Shown: positions 1 to 6,214, numbered from the stretch's first letter. The stretch: 16,729 nt of DNA from an uncultured Flavobacterium sp. (GCF_946479975.1 NZ_CAMLIX010000105.1:1-16729), one strand, 5' to 3'. Notes: a model not told the origin generated them from the letters alone. Program-made: numbers and translations.

Positions 1-47
1 GAGATCCTGTCAAGTGACTGGAGTTCAGACGTGTGCTCTTCCGATCT
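1..47 (+). other. Illumina P7 index primer / TruSeq read-2 adapter left in the assembly
   Basis: Bases 14-47 are the complete 34-nt TruSeq read-2 adapter (begins GTGACTGGAGTTC, ends CTTCCGATCT). Bases 1-5 (GAGAT) are the last bases of the P7 flow-cell primer, and bases 6-13 (CCTGTCAA) sit exactly where the 8-nt i7 index lies. The organism's DNA begins at base 48, immediately after the ligation-end CCGATCT. In one frame the adapter translates to MTGVQTCALPI, a well-known artefact N-terminus in protein databases. This is an untrimmed library molecule assembled onto a contig edge, not a gene start. Confidence 0.98.
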
Positions 48-355
48 TTGTTGGTTTTTCGAATTCCTATTTCTGCGGAAGCGGAGGCTGTTCTGGATAT
101 ATTTTGAATAATGACGGAACTTTAATCAATAGATTTTCTTTAACCGATTTTCCTATTTTGGTTACAACAGAATCTTTAGAGAAATTCTATAATCTTTTAA
201 TAAAAAGCGGTGGAACATTTCATCTCGTAAAAATGAAAAACGGAAAATATCCATCAAATCCTTCTGTAGAAGAAAAATGGAAAGGAGAAGTTCCGAAGGA
301 AAGTACTTCTATTTTAGATATTCAAGGAAAGAATCTGGTGAAGTATTCGTTTTAA
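48..355 (+). CDS. Hypothetical protein, 5'-truncated at the adapter junction
   Basis: This is the C-terminal ~102 residues of a protein whose beginning is missing. The reading frame is open from the adapter junction (first complete codon at base 50) to TAA at 353-355. The visible part has a CGSGGC cluster near its start, in the context SNSYFCGSGGCSGYIL. An acidic and polar middle follows, then a lysine-rich stretch and the C-terminus LVKYSF. The two cysteines five residues apart could form a disulfide or bind a ligand, and the style fits an exported or lipoprotein-like flavobacterial protein. The signal region is missing, so localisation is not visible. I do not recognise the family. Any apparent start codon upstream of base 48 belongs to adapter sequence and must not be used. 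Confidence 0.7.
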
Positions 356-369
356 ATAACAGTTTTTAA

Positions 370-483
370 CATTCCGTAGGAACATCTCAGCAGTAAAAGA
401 ATAACTGTTCAATCAAACGTTCCCAGGGAACGTAAAACGCAATTTAAATTTAAATTCTACCGACCAAACATTCCTACGGAATG
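370..483. repeat. Inverted pair of CATTCCGTAGGAA elements with internal palindrome
   Basis: The 13-mer CATTCCGTAGGAA at 370-382 is repeated as a perfect reverse complement at 471-483, 88 bp away. Similarity continues inward: the left copy goes on to CAGCAGTAAAAGAAT, and the right copy, read on the minus strand, to GGTCGGTAGAATTT. This looks like two roughly 35-nt units facing each other. Between them lies another perfect inverted repeat, CGTTCCC-A-GGGAACG (418-432). The outer right copy is itself a palindrome (CATTCC-TAC-GGAATG, 469-483). No coding potential is evident. From memory, sequences of this kind recur in Flavobacterium intergenic regions, but copy number cannot be checked here. Confidence 0.75.
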
Positions 484-493
484 AGTAGTCATA

Positions 494-533
494 AAATAAA
501 AAACCTGACAAATTTTAAAAATCTGTCAGGTTT
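494..533 (-). terminator. Rho-independent terminator of lysS
   Basis: A perfect 10-bp stem AAACCTGACA (501-510) / TGTCAGGTTT (524-533) is flanked on the left by an A-rich run (494-503). On the minus strand that run is a U-tract directly after the hairpin. It lies about 60 nt beyond the lysS stop codon. The opposite side has only a short T run, so termination of the plus-strand gene at 355 would be weaker. Confidence 0.8.
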
Positions 534-568
534 GAAATATTATTAAATCTTCCCGAAGTTTAGGGATT

Positions 569-597
569 GGAATTTGGAATTTTTAGAATTGGAATTT
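569..597 (-). repeat. Degenerate AATTCCA tandem array overlapping the lysS stop
   Basis: On the minus strand, immediately at the lysS stop codon (596-598), the sequence contains AAATTCCA three times, at degenerate spacing. On the plus strand this reads as repeated GGAATTT. The block ends before the lysS terminator. It is one of four short-unit arrays in this window that begin at or next to a stop codon. Confidence 0.5.
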
Positions 598-2296
598 AAC
601 CAACAAGTTCAACAAACTTAAACTCACCTTCAACAGCAACTTTAGTCAAACCGTGTTTAGATAAGTTCTTCATAGACGCGTCCCATTTTTTACCGCTTAA
701 ATTTGCAGTAATTTTAAGTTGCGTTAAATCCATTTTATTTTCGTTTCCTTTCAATAAATCAACGATAAATTTCTCTTCATCAGAAAGTTCAACAGTTTGC
801 TTTTTCTCCGGACGCATTTGCGGGAACAATAAAACCTCCTGTATAGAAGCATTATTAGTCAAATACATAATCAAACGATCCATTCCAATTCCCATTCCAG
901 AAGTTGGAGGCATACCGTATTCAAGTGCTCTTAAGAAATCTTCGTCGATAATTCCGTTTGCTTCATCATCACCTTTTGCAGCCAAACGCATTTGATCTTC
1001 AAAACGCTCTCTTTGGTCAATCGGATCATTCAATTCAGAATAAGCATTTGCAATTTCTTTTCCACAAACCATTAATTCAAAACGTTCCGTCAAATCTGGA
1101 TTATCGCGGTGCTCTTTACAAAGCGGCGACATTTCCTTAGGATAATCAGTAATAAAAGTTGGCTGAATATAATTTCCTTCACATTTCGCTCCAAAAATCT
1201 CATCAATCAATTTTCCTTTACCCATTGTGTTGTCAACCTCAATTCCCATTCCGCGTGCAGCGTCAAACAATTCTTGTTCTGTTTTTCCAGAGATATCAAA
1301 ACCAGTAAAATGTTTAATAGAATCTGTCATTGTAACACGAGCGTAAGGCGCTTTAAAGTTAATTTGGTGTTCACCAAAAGTAACTTCGCTAGTTCCATTT
1401 ACGGCAATTGCACAATGTTCAAGCAAACCTTCAGCAAATTCCATCATCCAGTTGTAGTCTTTGTAAGCTACATATATTTCCATTGCAGTAAACTCAGGAT
1501 TATGCGTTCTATCCATTCCTTCATTACGGAAATTTCTAGAAAACTCATAAACACCTTCAAATCCACCAACAATTAATCTTTTTAAATACAATTCATTCGC
1601 AATACGCATGTATAGCGGAATATCAAGCGAATTATGATGCGTAATAAACGGACGTGCAGAAGCGCCACCAGGAATTGACTGTAAAACTGGAGTGTCAACT
1701 TCTAAATATCCAGCATCGTTAAAATAACCACGCATTGCAGTAAATAACTTAGTACGTTTGATAAAAGTATCTTTAACATGTTGGTTCACCGTTAAATCTA
1801 CATAACGCATTCTGTAACGCAATTCAGCATCGTTGAACGCATCGTGTACATTTCCGTCTTCGTCCACTTTTGGCAAAGGCAACGGACGCAATGTTTTACT
1901 CAAGAAAGTAAAACCAGTTGCCCGAATACATTGTGCACCAACTTGTGTTGTAAACAATTCACCTTCAATTCCAATAAAATCTCCTAAATCGGTTAATTTT
2001 TTAAAAACCTGATTGTACAACGTTTTATCATCACCTTCACACAAAACATCGCGGTTTACGTACAATTGAATACGTCCTTCGCTGTCTTGCAATTCAGCAA
2101 AACAAGCTTTACCTTGATCACGAACACTCATCAAACGTCCCGCAACGATCACCTTCTTACCCTCTTCAAACGTTTCCTTTATCTGCTTAGATGTATGATT
2201 TACAGGAAAAAGATTTGCCGGATAAGGATTGATTCCTAAGTTGCGTAAGTTCTGAAGTTTTTCTCTTCTAATGATTTCTTGTTCTGATAATGCCAT
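596..2296 (-). CDS. lysS: Lysyl-tRNA synthetase, class II
   Basis: Charges tRNA-Lys with lysine using ATP, in the cytoplasm. The 566-residue product has an N-terminal OB-fold anticodon-binding domain (about residues 45-135) and a class II catalytic core. Motif 1 lies near 185-205 (YLEVDTPVL). Motif 2 lies at about 250-270 (YEFSRNFRNEGMDRTHNPEF), with its essential arginines. Motif 3 is at 467-474 (GMGIGMDR). Bacterial LysRS is usually near 500 residues. Here a further ~70 residues (497-566, lysine-rich, after FPQMRPEKK) extend past the core, as I recall is usual in Bacteroidetes. The start ATG is preceded by TAGCACAAA, with no Shine-Dalgarno, as normal for this phylum. A TAnnTTTG box lies 23 nt upstream, and a hairpin terminator follows. 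It appears monocistronic. Confidence 0.98.
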   Translation of the reverse strand: MALSEQEIIRREKLQNLRNLGINPYPANLFPVNHTSKQIKETFEEGKKVIVAGRLMSVRDQGKACFAELQDSEGRIQLYVNRDVLCEGDDKTLYNQVFKKLTDLGDFIGIEGELFTTQVGAQCIRATGFTFLSKTLRPLPLPKVDEDGNVHDAFNDAELRYRMRYVDLTVNQHVKDTFIKRTKLFTAMRGYFNDAGYLEVDTPVLQSIPGGASARPFITHHNSLDIPLYMRIANELYLKRLIVGGFEGVYEFSRNFRNEGMDRTHNPEFTAMEIYVAYKDYNWMMEFAEGLLEHCAIAVNGTSEVTFGEHQINFKAPYARVTMTDSIKHFTGFDISGKTEQELFDAARGMGIEVDNTMGKGKLIDEIFGAKCEGNYIQPTFITDYPKEMSPLCKEHRDNPDLTERFELMVCGKEIANAYSELNDPIDQRERFEDQMRLAAKGDDEANGIIDEDFLRALEYGMPPTSGMGIGMDRLIMYLTNNASIQEVLLFPQMRPEKKQTVELSDEEKFIVDLLKGNENKMDLTQLKITANLSGKKWDASMKNLSKHGLTKVAVEGEFKFVELVG

Positions 2297-2318
2297 TTTG
2301 TGCTATTTTTTAAGTGTG

Positions 2319-2326
2319 CAAAGATA
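2319..2326 (-). promoter_or_regulatory. lysS -7 promoter box (TATCTTTG)
   Basis: Read on the minus strand this is TATCTTTG, an exact match to the Bacteroidetes -7 consensus TAnnTTTG. It predicts a start of transcription about 15 nt before the lysS ATG. I do not see a TTTG at the -33 position, so only half of the promoter is supported. Confidence 0.6.
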
Positions 2327-2401
2327 AAAAAAAGAATGCAGATTTTAGGATGCAGTTTTTAGATTTTTTGAAGCATCAAATTATTGGGTTTCAATGACCT
2401 T

Positions 2402-2474
2402 TAGTCCCGCTATCCACTTGTATCTTTTCCTTGCTAAAGAAGCAAGAAAAAGGATACCGCTCCTATCGGGGCTA
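2402..2474. repeat. REP-like 73-bp imperfect palindrome
   Basis: The element runs from TAGTCCCGCTATCC to CTCCTATCGGGGCTA. Its two halves are imperfect reverse complements meeting at a CTTGCT (2430-2435) / AGCAAG (2441-2446) stem with a five-base loop AAAGA. The transcript of either strand would form one long hairpin. It sits in the divergent gap between lysS and lipoprotein 1, upstream of both promoter regions. I recognise this kind of element (GATAGCGGGACTA at one end, GCCCCGATAG at the other on the opposite strand) as common between genes in Flavobacterium. That recognition is from memory. Confidence 0.75.
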
Positions 2475-2575
2475 GAATAGAAATTTTTGTTTTTCAAAAG
2501 ACGTTTTAGTTGGAACGCAATGACTGAAAAAACTTACTATCTTAGCCTCGTAAAAAACTTTATAACCTTAAAAGA

Positions 2576-3301
2576 ATGAAATATTTATCCATTTTTCTAT
2601 TGCTGATTTTCTTTTCTAGCTGTCAAATTACAGAAACGATTACCATAAATCCAGACGGAAGCGGCGATGTTGAGCTAGTACAGCTTCGAGAAGAAAATAG
2701 CTATATGCAATTGGCTGGAGAAGAATATGCTAAGGAAAACGTTTTTCAAGATACCACCTACGTTTTCAAAGAATACATCGGCAAATACAAAGAAAACTTC
2801 TCAAAATATACAGCCCAAGAACAGCAATTATTTCAGAAATACAGCAATGTAAAAGTTCATGTAAAAAGAAGTTCTTTCGAAAAAGAATTTAGAACTGTTT
2901 TCTCACTTCATTTTAATAAAGTTTCAGAAATCCCGGATTTATCTAAAACAGAAGATTATGCCTCAGATATACAGCATAATTATGCATTGACAGCAGAAAA
3001 TCATTATTTCAGAATTGGATATGATTTTGATGGTACAATTTTCAAACGTTCTGTTACTATTATAAATACAGCAGAATTTGAAAAAGCAAAAGAAGATTCA
3101 GAAAAATTCAAAGCAAAATACGGTTCTTCAAAACTCATACAATCGTATGTTTTAAAATATCATTTTCCAAAAAATATAAAATCGGTTTCAAATTCAAACG
3201 CCATTATAAGTTCCGATAGAAAATCGTTTACTCTAGAATTTCAACTCGCAGATTGTCTGCAAAATCCAGAAAGCACGAATCTGGAAGTAATTTTAGATTG
3301 A
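2576..3301 (+). CDS. Predicted lipoprotein 1 of a tandem paralogous pair
   Basis: A 241-residue protein with a type II signal peptide: basic MKY, hydrophobic core LSIFLLLIFF, lipobox FSSC with the lipidated Cys at 16. The mature protein begins QITETITINPDGSGDVELV. The middle is charged and likely helical (Glu/Lys-rich, about 60-120). The C-terminal segment (about 190-241, YVLKYHFPKNIKSVSN...) closely matches the end of the next gene's product, so the two are duplicates. I do not know a function for the family. Residues after Cys16 (Gln-Ile-Thr) do not show a clear Bacteroidetes surface-export signal, so periplasmic anchoring is more likely than surface display. A degenerate TATCTTAG (2538-2545) may be its -7 box. 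An 8-bp repeat array follows the stop. Confidence 0.9.
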   Translation: MKYLSIFLLLIFFSSCQITETITINPDGSGDVELVQLREENSYMQLAGEEYAKENVFQDTTYVFKEYIGKYKENFSKYTAQEQQLFQKYSNVKVHVKRSSFEKEFRTVFSLHFNKVSEIPDLSKTEDYASDIQHNYALTAENHYFRIGYDFDGTIFKRSVTIINTAEFEKAKEDSEKFKAKYGSSKLIQSYVLKYHFPKNIKSVSNSNAIISSDRKSFTLEFQLADCLQNPESTNLEVILD

Positions 3302-3307
3302 ACCAAG

Positions 3308-3363
3308 AACTTAATATCTCAGAAACTTAGCACCTTAGTACCTTAGTATCTCAGAACCTTAGA
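3308..3363. repeat. Seven-unit 8-bp tandem array (ACCTTAGT-type)
   Basis: Seven consecutive octamers: AACTTAAT, ATCTCAGA, AACTTAGC, ACCTTAGT, ACCTTAGT, ATCTCAGA, ACCTTAGA. All share the pattern A-N-C-T-(T/C)-A-(G/A)-N in strict 8-bp register. The array begins 7 nt after the lipoprotein 1 stop and ends 15 nt before the -7 box of lipoprotein 2, so it occupies the position where a -33 element would sit. An 8-bp period is not a multiple of 3 or of the helical repeat. Confidence 0.8.
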
Positions 3364-3378
3364 AAATAAAAAAGTTCG

Positions 3379-3386
3379 TATCTTTG
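3379..3386 (+). promoter_or_regulatory. -7 promoter box (TATCTTTG) for lipoprotein 2 / lipB
   Basis: Exact match to TAnnTTTG, ending 18 nt before ATG 3405. There is no TTTG at -33. That region is the tail of the 8-bp repeat array. The box contains the TTG (3384-3386) that a gene finder might pick as a start, which argues for ATG 3405 instead. Confidence 0.6.
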
Positions 3387-3404
3387 ATAAAAAATTGTAC
3401 AAAG

Positions 3405-4160
3405 ATGAAATTATACAAACTACTTAGTTTTTGTTTTTTAGTAGCAACGTTGACAAGCTGCACTTTCACCGAAAATATTTATATCAACGATAACGGAACT
3501 GGTAAATTTTCTGTAGACATGGACGGTTCTGCTTTAATGGAAATGGCTGGCGATCAAATTGCGGGTCAAATGGGAGAAAATGCCAAAAAAGATATTGACT
3601 CAACTTTTACTTTCAAACAATTATTTGAAGAGAAAAAAGACAGCATTGCAAAATTATCTCCAGAGACTCAAAAAGAGCTTAAAAAATTAGAAAACTTCGT
3701 TGTTACAACAAAAATGAGCAGTGAAAAAAAACAGTTTTTAATGACTTTAGCATCTGATTTTAAAAATGTAAACGAAATGCAGGACATTTTGCAGACCTTA
3801 AGTACATTTCAGAAATTAGAAGGAGGAGCAAATGCTGGTCCAATGGGTAGTGGTTTTGGAGATAATAATAGTCAGCTTAGTTATTCGTATGACGGAAAGA
3901 AATTTACAAGAAAAGCTATTGTAGATCAGCAAAAAAAGGCAGCGGCAAAAGCAAAAGATTCTGCTGGAGACATGTCTAAAATGGTTTTTGCTTCTTCCAA
4001 TTATGTGGTAAAATATCACTTTCCAAAAAAGATAAAAAAAGTTTCAAATCCGAGCGCATTATTTAGCGACGATAGAAAATCAATTACAATTCAATACACT
4101 TTTACGGATTATATGGAGAATCCCGACAAACTTAACTTTGATGTTGAGTTTGAAAAATAA
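3405..4160 (+). CDS. Predicted lipoprotein 2, paralogue of the upstream gene
   Basis: With ATG 3405 the product is 251 residues. It has a type II signal peptide with lipobox LTSC (Cys19). The longer frame from TTG 3384 starts inside the promoter box and would put extra residues before the signal peptide, so I reject it. The mature start TFTENIYINDNGTGKF matches TETITINPDGSGDV of the neighbour. The C-terminal region (YVVKYHFPKKIKKVSNPSAL) matches its YVLKYHFPKNIKSVSNSNAI. The middle differs: this copy has a Gly/Asn-rich insert around residues 140-160 (GGANAGPMGSGFGDNN) and a Lys/Ala-rich stretch. Function is unknown. lipB follows after only 5 nt, so the two are probably on one transcript. Confidence 0.9.
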   Translation: MKLYKLLSFCFLVATLTSCTFTENIYINDNGTGKFSVDMDGSALMEMAGDQIAGQMGENAKKDIDSTFTFKQLFEEKKDSIAKLSPETQKELKKLENFVVTTKMSSEKKQFLMTLASDFKNVNEMQDILQTLSTFQKLEGGANAGPMGSGFGDNNSQLSYSYDGKKFTRKAIVDQQKKAAAKAKDSAGDMSKMVFASSNYVVKYHFPKKIKKVSNPSALFSDDRKSITIQYTFTDYMENPDKLNFDVEFEK

Positions 4161-4165
4161 TTAAA

Positions 4166-4864
4166 ATGAATAAAAAAATCCAACTTCAGGATCTGGGTCA
4201 GAAAGATTATAAATCGACTTGGGAATATCAAGAAGAAATTTTCAAAGATATTGTCGATTTAAAAATCAAGAACAGAAGAGAAGAACTAGAGCTGCCAACT
4301 CCAAATTATTTATTGTTTGTTGAGCATCCACACGTTTATACTTTGGGTAAAAGCGGTGATTTGGAAAACTTATTATTAAACGAAAAACAACTCGAAGCCA
4401 AAGGAGCAACCTTCTATAAAATCAACCGTGGCGGCGATATTACGTATCACGGACCTGGACAAATTGTAGGATATCCGATTTTAGATTTAGAAAACTTTTT
4501 TACCGATATTCATAAATATTTGCGTTTTCTAGAAGAATCGATCATTTTGACTTTGGCAGAATACGGTTTAGAATCGGGTAGAAGCGAAGGAGAAACAGGA
4601 GTTTGGCTTGGCGCAGGAACTCCGTTTGCACGCAAAATATGCGCAATGGGTGTTCGTGCTTCGCGCTGGGTGACCATGCACGGATTTGCATTAAATGTAA
4701 ATGTAGATTTAGGCTATTTTGATAATATTATTCCGTGTGGCATTCGCGGAAAAGGTGTTACCTCTTTACAAGTAGAACTCGGAGTGGAAAAAGTAGATGA
4801 AGAAGAAGTAAAAGCTAAAATTGTAAAACATCTAAAAGATTTATTTGAAGCAGAAATTGCTTAG
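4166..4864 (+). CDS. lipB: Octanoyl-[acyl-carrier-protein]:protein N-octanoyltransferase (LipB)
   Basis: Moves octanoate from acyl carrier protein to the lipoyl-domain lysine of enzymes such as pyruvate and 2-oxoglutarate dehydrogenases and the glycine cleavage H protein, the first step of endogenous lipoate synthesis. The 232-residue product carries the LipB signature RGGDITYHGPGQ (88-99), VGYPILDL, the catalytic lysine in ARKICAMGVRASRW (Lys157), and the catalytic cysteine in IIPCGIRGKGVTS (Cys191). Length is typical for the family. The start ATG lies 5 nt after the lipoprotein 2 stop, so it is cotranscribed. No lipA is in the window. A strong terminator follows. Confidence 0.97.
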   Translation: MNKKIQLQDLGQKDYKSTWEYQEEIFKDIVDLKIKNRREELELPTPNYLLFVEHPHVYTLGKSGDLENLLLNEKQLEAKGATFYKINRGGDITYHGPGQIVGYPILDLENFFTDIHKYLRFLEESIILTLAEYGLESGRSEGETGVWLGAGTPFARKICAMGVRASRWVTMHGFALNVNVDLGYFDNIIPCGIRGKGVTSLQVELGVEKVDEEEVKAKIVKHLKDLFEAEIA

Positions 4865-4880
4865 AAATCTTCTGAAATAG

Positions 4881-4912
4881 AAACCGCTTCAAGTTTTTTG
4901 AGGCGGTTTTTT
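4881..4912 (+). terminator. Rho-independent terminator of lipB
   Basis: A 12-bp stem AAACCGCTTCAA (4881-4892) / TTGAGGCGGTTT (4898-4909), with one G-U pair and a 5-nt loop, is followed by a T run (4907-4912). It lies 16 nt after the lipB stop. Confidence 0.9.
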
Positions 4913-4927
4913 AATTTTATTCCTATC

Positions 4928-4941
4928 AAACAGTACTGTTT
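4928..4941. other. 14-bp perfect palindrome, possible protein-binding site
   Basis: AAACAGTACTGTTT is self-complementary over all 14 bases. It lies in the 298-bp gap between lipB and the next gene, about 145 bp before that gene's predicted promoter. It is too short for a terminator and lacks a T run. An operator-like dimer site is possible but unsupported by position. Confidence 0.35.
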
Positions 4942-5085
4942 CGAGGTTACGCTGCTTATTTTTCAACCTAGAAATAAAGATTCAATTTTAAATAGAAAGC
5001 TGTTTTTTTCTAAAAATTGATTAAAAAAATTGAAAAAACATTTCACAAAAGTTAAGATTTTGCAAGTATGCTAATTTGCACATCA

Positions 5086-5119
5086 TTTGTAATTAGCTAT
5101 AGTATTTATGCTAAATTTG
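5086..5119 (+). promoter_or_regulatory. Promoter of the two-domain NTF2-like gene
   Basis: TTTG at 5086-5089 (-33) and TAAATTTG at 5112-5119 (-7) are separated by 22 nt. Both match the Bacteroidetes housekeeping promoter consensus. The predicted transcript start is near 5126, leaving a leader of about 37 nt with no Shine-Dalgarno before ATG 5163. Confidence 0.65.
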
Positions 5120-5162
5120 AAAACATCACAAGTAAAGTTGAATTCAATATAACCCAATTCCT

Positions 5163-6014
5163 ATGAGAAAAATCTACTTATTATGTTTCCTTTTTATTCT
5201 TAACGGACTTTTTGCTCAAAAGAAAGATAAATTATATCCAATTACGGCTTACGAAAAAGTGTGGCAGGAAAAAAATAGCGACGCCAGATTAAAATTAATA
5301 AAAGCAATCTGGTTGGAAGACAGTACTTTTGAAGATCCTTCGGCATCTATAAAAGGAACTGCTGGATTTAATAATGTCATAAACGATTTTTATAAGAAAA
5401 ATCCAGATGCAGTAATAACATCAGGAGCCAAAATTGTAAAAGACAATTATGTAACATGGGAATGGAAAGTTCTAGATTCTAAAAACAACCTCATAATGGC
5501 TGGCCGAGATTTTGCCCGTTTAAACGGAAAAGGACAGGTAAGTAAAATAATTGGTTTTTGGGATAAAGGAGCGACTTTGTCTGAGGCCGATGTGCTAAAA
5601 AATCTAGAAACTGATAATTTAAAAGTGGTAACAAAATATTTTGAAAGTCTTTATAAAACTAAAGATTTTGAAACTCTTGGGACTTTAATTGCAGACGGTG
5701 CCATTTACAATCAAGCAACAGGTTTACCTTATGGAGGAACCTACACAGGCATTAGCGAGTGGACTAAAATGTTTACAAAATCGACTGAATTTTTTGATTT
5801 ACAAATCGAAAAAGAACCAGTTTATTTTAGCGACGCTGCAAAAAATGAAGTAATCATTTATTTTACAATAAGCTGTAAATCTAAAAAATCGGGAAAAACA
5901 ATGTCAGTTCCAATTTCAGAACATCTTGATTTGAAAGATGGAAAAATTGCAGCGGTCAGACCTTTTTATTACGATACAAAAACATTTGCAGAATTTTTAA
6001 AAAGTAAAAAGTAA
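5163..6014 (+). CDS. Secreted protein with two SnoaL/NTF2-like domains
   Basis: A 283-residue protein with a type I signal peptide (MRKIYLLCFLFILNGLFAQ, cleavage near residue 18-19). The first ~115 mature residues read as a SnoaL-like fold: AIWLEDSTFEDPSASIKG, a helix ending FYKKNPD, then strands with VTWEWKVLD and KIIGFWD. Residues about 150-283 form a second such domain: VVTKYFESLYKTKDFETLGTL, then PYGGTYTGISEW and VPISEHLDLKDGKI. SnoaL/NTF2-like folds bind small hydrophobic ligands or act as simple isomerases or hydrolases, so the fold alone does not give a substrate. Two fused copies in a secreted protein suggest an internally formed pseudo-dimer. It has its own promoter, and a bidirectional terminator follows the repeat element downstream. 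Function unknown. Confidence 0.88.
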   Translation: MRKIYLLCFLFILNGLFAQKKDKLYPITAYEKVWQEKNSDARLKLIKAIWLEDSTFEDPSASIKGTAGFNNVINDFYKKNPDAVITSGAKIVKDNYVTWEWKVLDSKNNLIMAGRDFARLNGKGQVSKIIGFWDKGATLSEADVLKNLETDNLKVVTKYFESLYKTKDFETLGTLIADGAIYNQATGLPYGGTYTGISEWTKMFTKSTEFFDLQIEKEPVYFSDAAKNEVIIYFTISCKSKKSGKTMSVPISEHLDLKDGKIAAVRPFYYDTKTFAEFLKSKK

Positions 6015-6019
6015 AAAGT
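5999..6019. repeat. AAAAAGT x3 tandem repeat spanning a stop codon
   Basis: Three perfect 7-bp AAAAAGT units cover the last codons, the TAA stop (6012-6014) and the first bases after it. They encode the C-terminal Lys-Ser-Lys-Lys. Because the period is not a multiple of three, loss or gain of a unit would move the stop. Confidence 0.7.
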
Positions 6020-6033
6020 AAGTTTAATTTAAA

Positions 6034-6162
6034 CACATAGAAACATAGGTTTTGTTTCGACTAGAAGGCGTTTCACTTGCATTAATGAACATAGATAGCG
6101 CTATGTGTTAAACGAGTTTCTTTCAATAATTTTTGTAGAGTAAAAAACTATGTTTCTATGTG
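6034..6162. repeat. Inverted CACATAGAAACATAG element
   Basis: A 15-bp sequence CACATAGAAACATAG (6034-6048) recurs as a perfect reverse complement at 6148-6162, 99 bp away. Between them lies a small hairpin ACATAG (6089-6094) / CTATGT (6101-6106), whose centre is the palindrome ATAGCGCTAT. The hexamer ACATAG or its complement occurs five or more times in 130 bp. It fills the gap between two converging genes, ahead of their shared terminator. Confidence 0.75.
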
Positions 6163-6186
6163 CTAATCTGTTTACAATAGAAAACA

Positions 6187-6214
6187 AAAAACGACCTAAT
6201 TTAGGTCGTTTTTT
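6187..6214. terminator. Bidirectional terminator between the NTF2-like gene and rnhB
   Basis: A 9-bp stem ACGACCTAA / TTAGGTCGT (6191-6209) has A's on its left and T's on its right. It therefore makes a hairpin plus U-tract for both the plus-strand gene ending at 6014 and rnhB ending at 6217. Confidence 0.9.

Noticed and set aside
14..49. GTG start for the first reading frame
   Set aside because: The bases are sequencing adapter, so the start is artificial.
1109..1576. 155-codon plus-strand reading frame inside lysS
   Set aside because: It is antisense to conserved LysRS coding sequence, has no promoter, and its protein looks like a chance translation.
2538..2545. -7 box TATCTTAG for lipoprotein 1
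   Set aside because: It misses the TTTG end of the consensus and has no -33 partner at normal spacing; mentioned only in the gene entry.
3308..3363. CRISPR array
   Set aside because: Units are 8 bp with no spacers; it is a simple tandem repeat.
3384..3404. Longer start of lipoprotein 2 at TTG 3384
   Set aside because: It lies inside the -7 box TATCTTTG, and would put extra residues ahead of a normal lipoprotein signal peptide.
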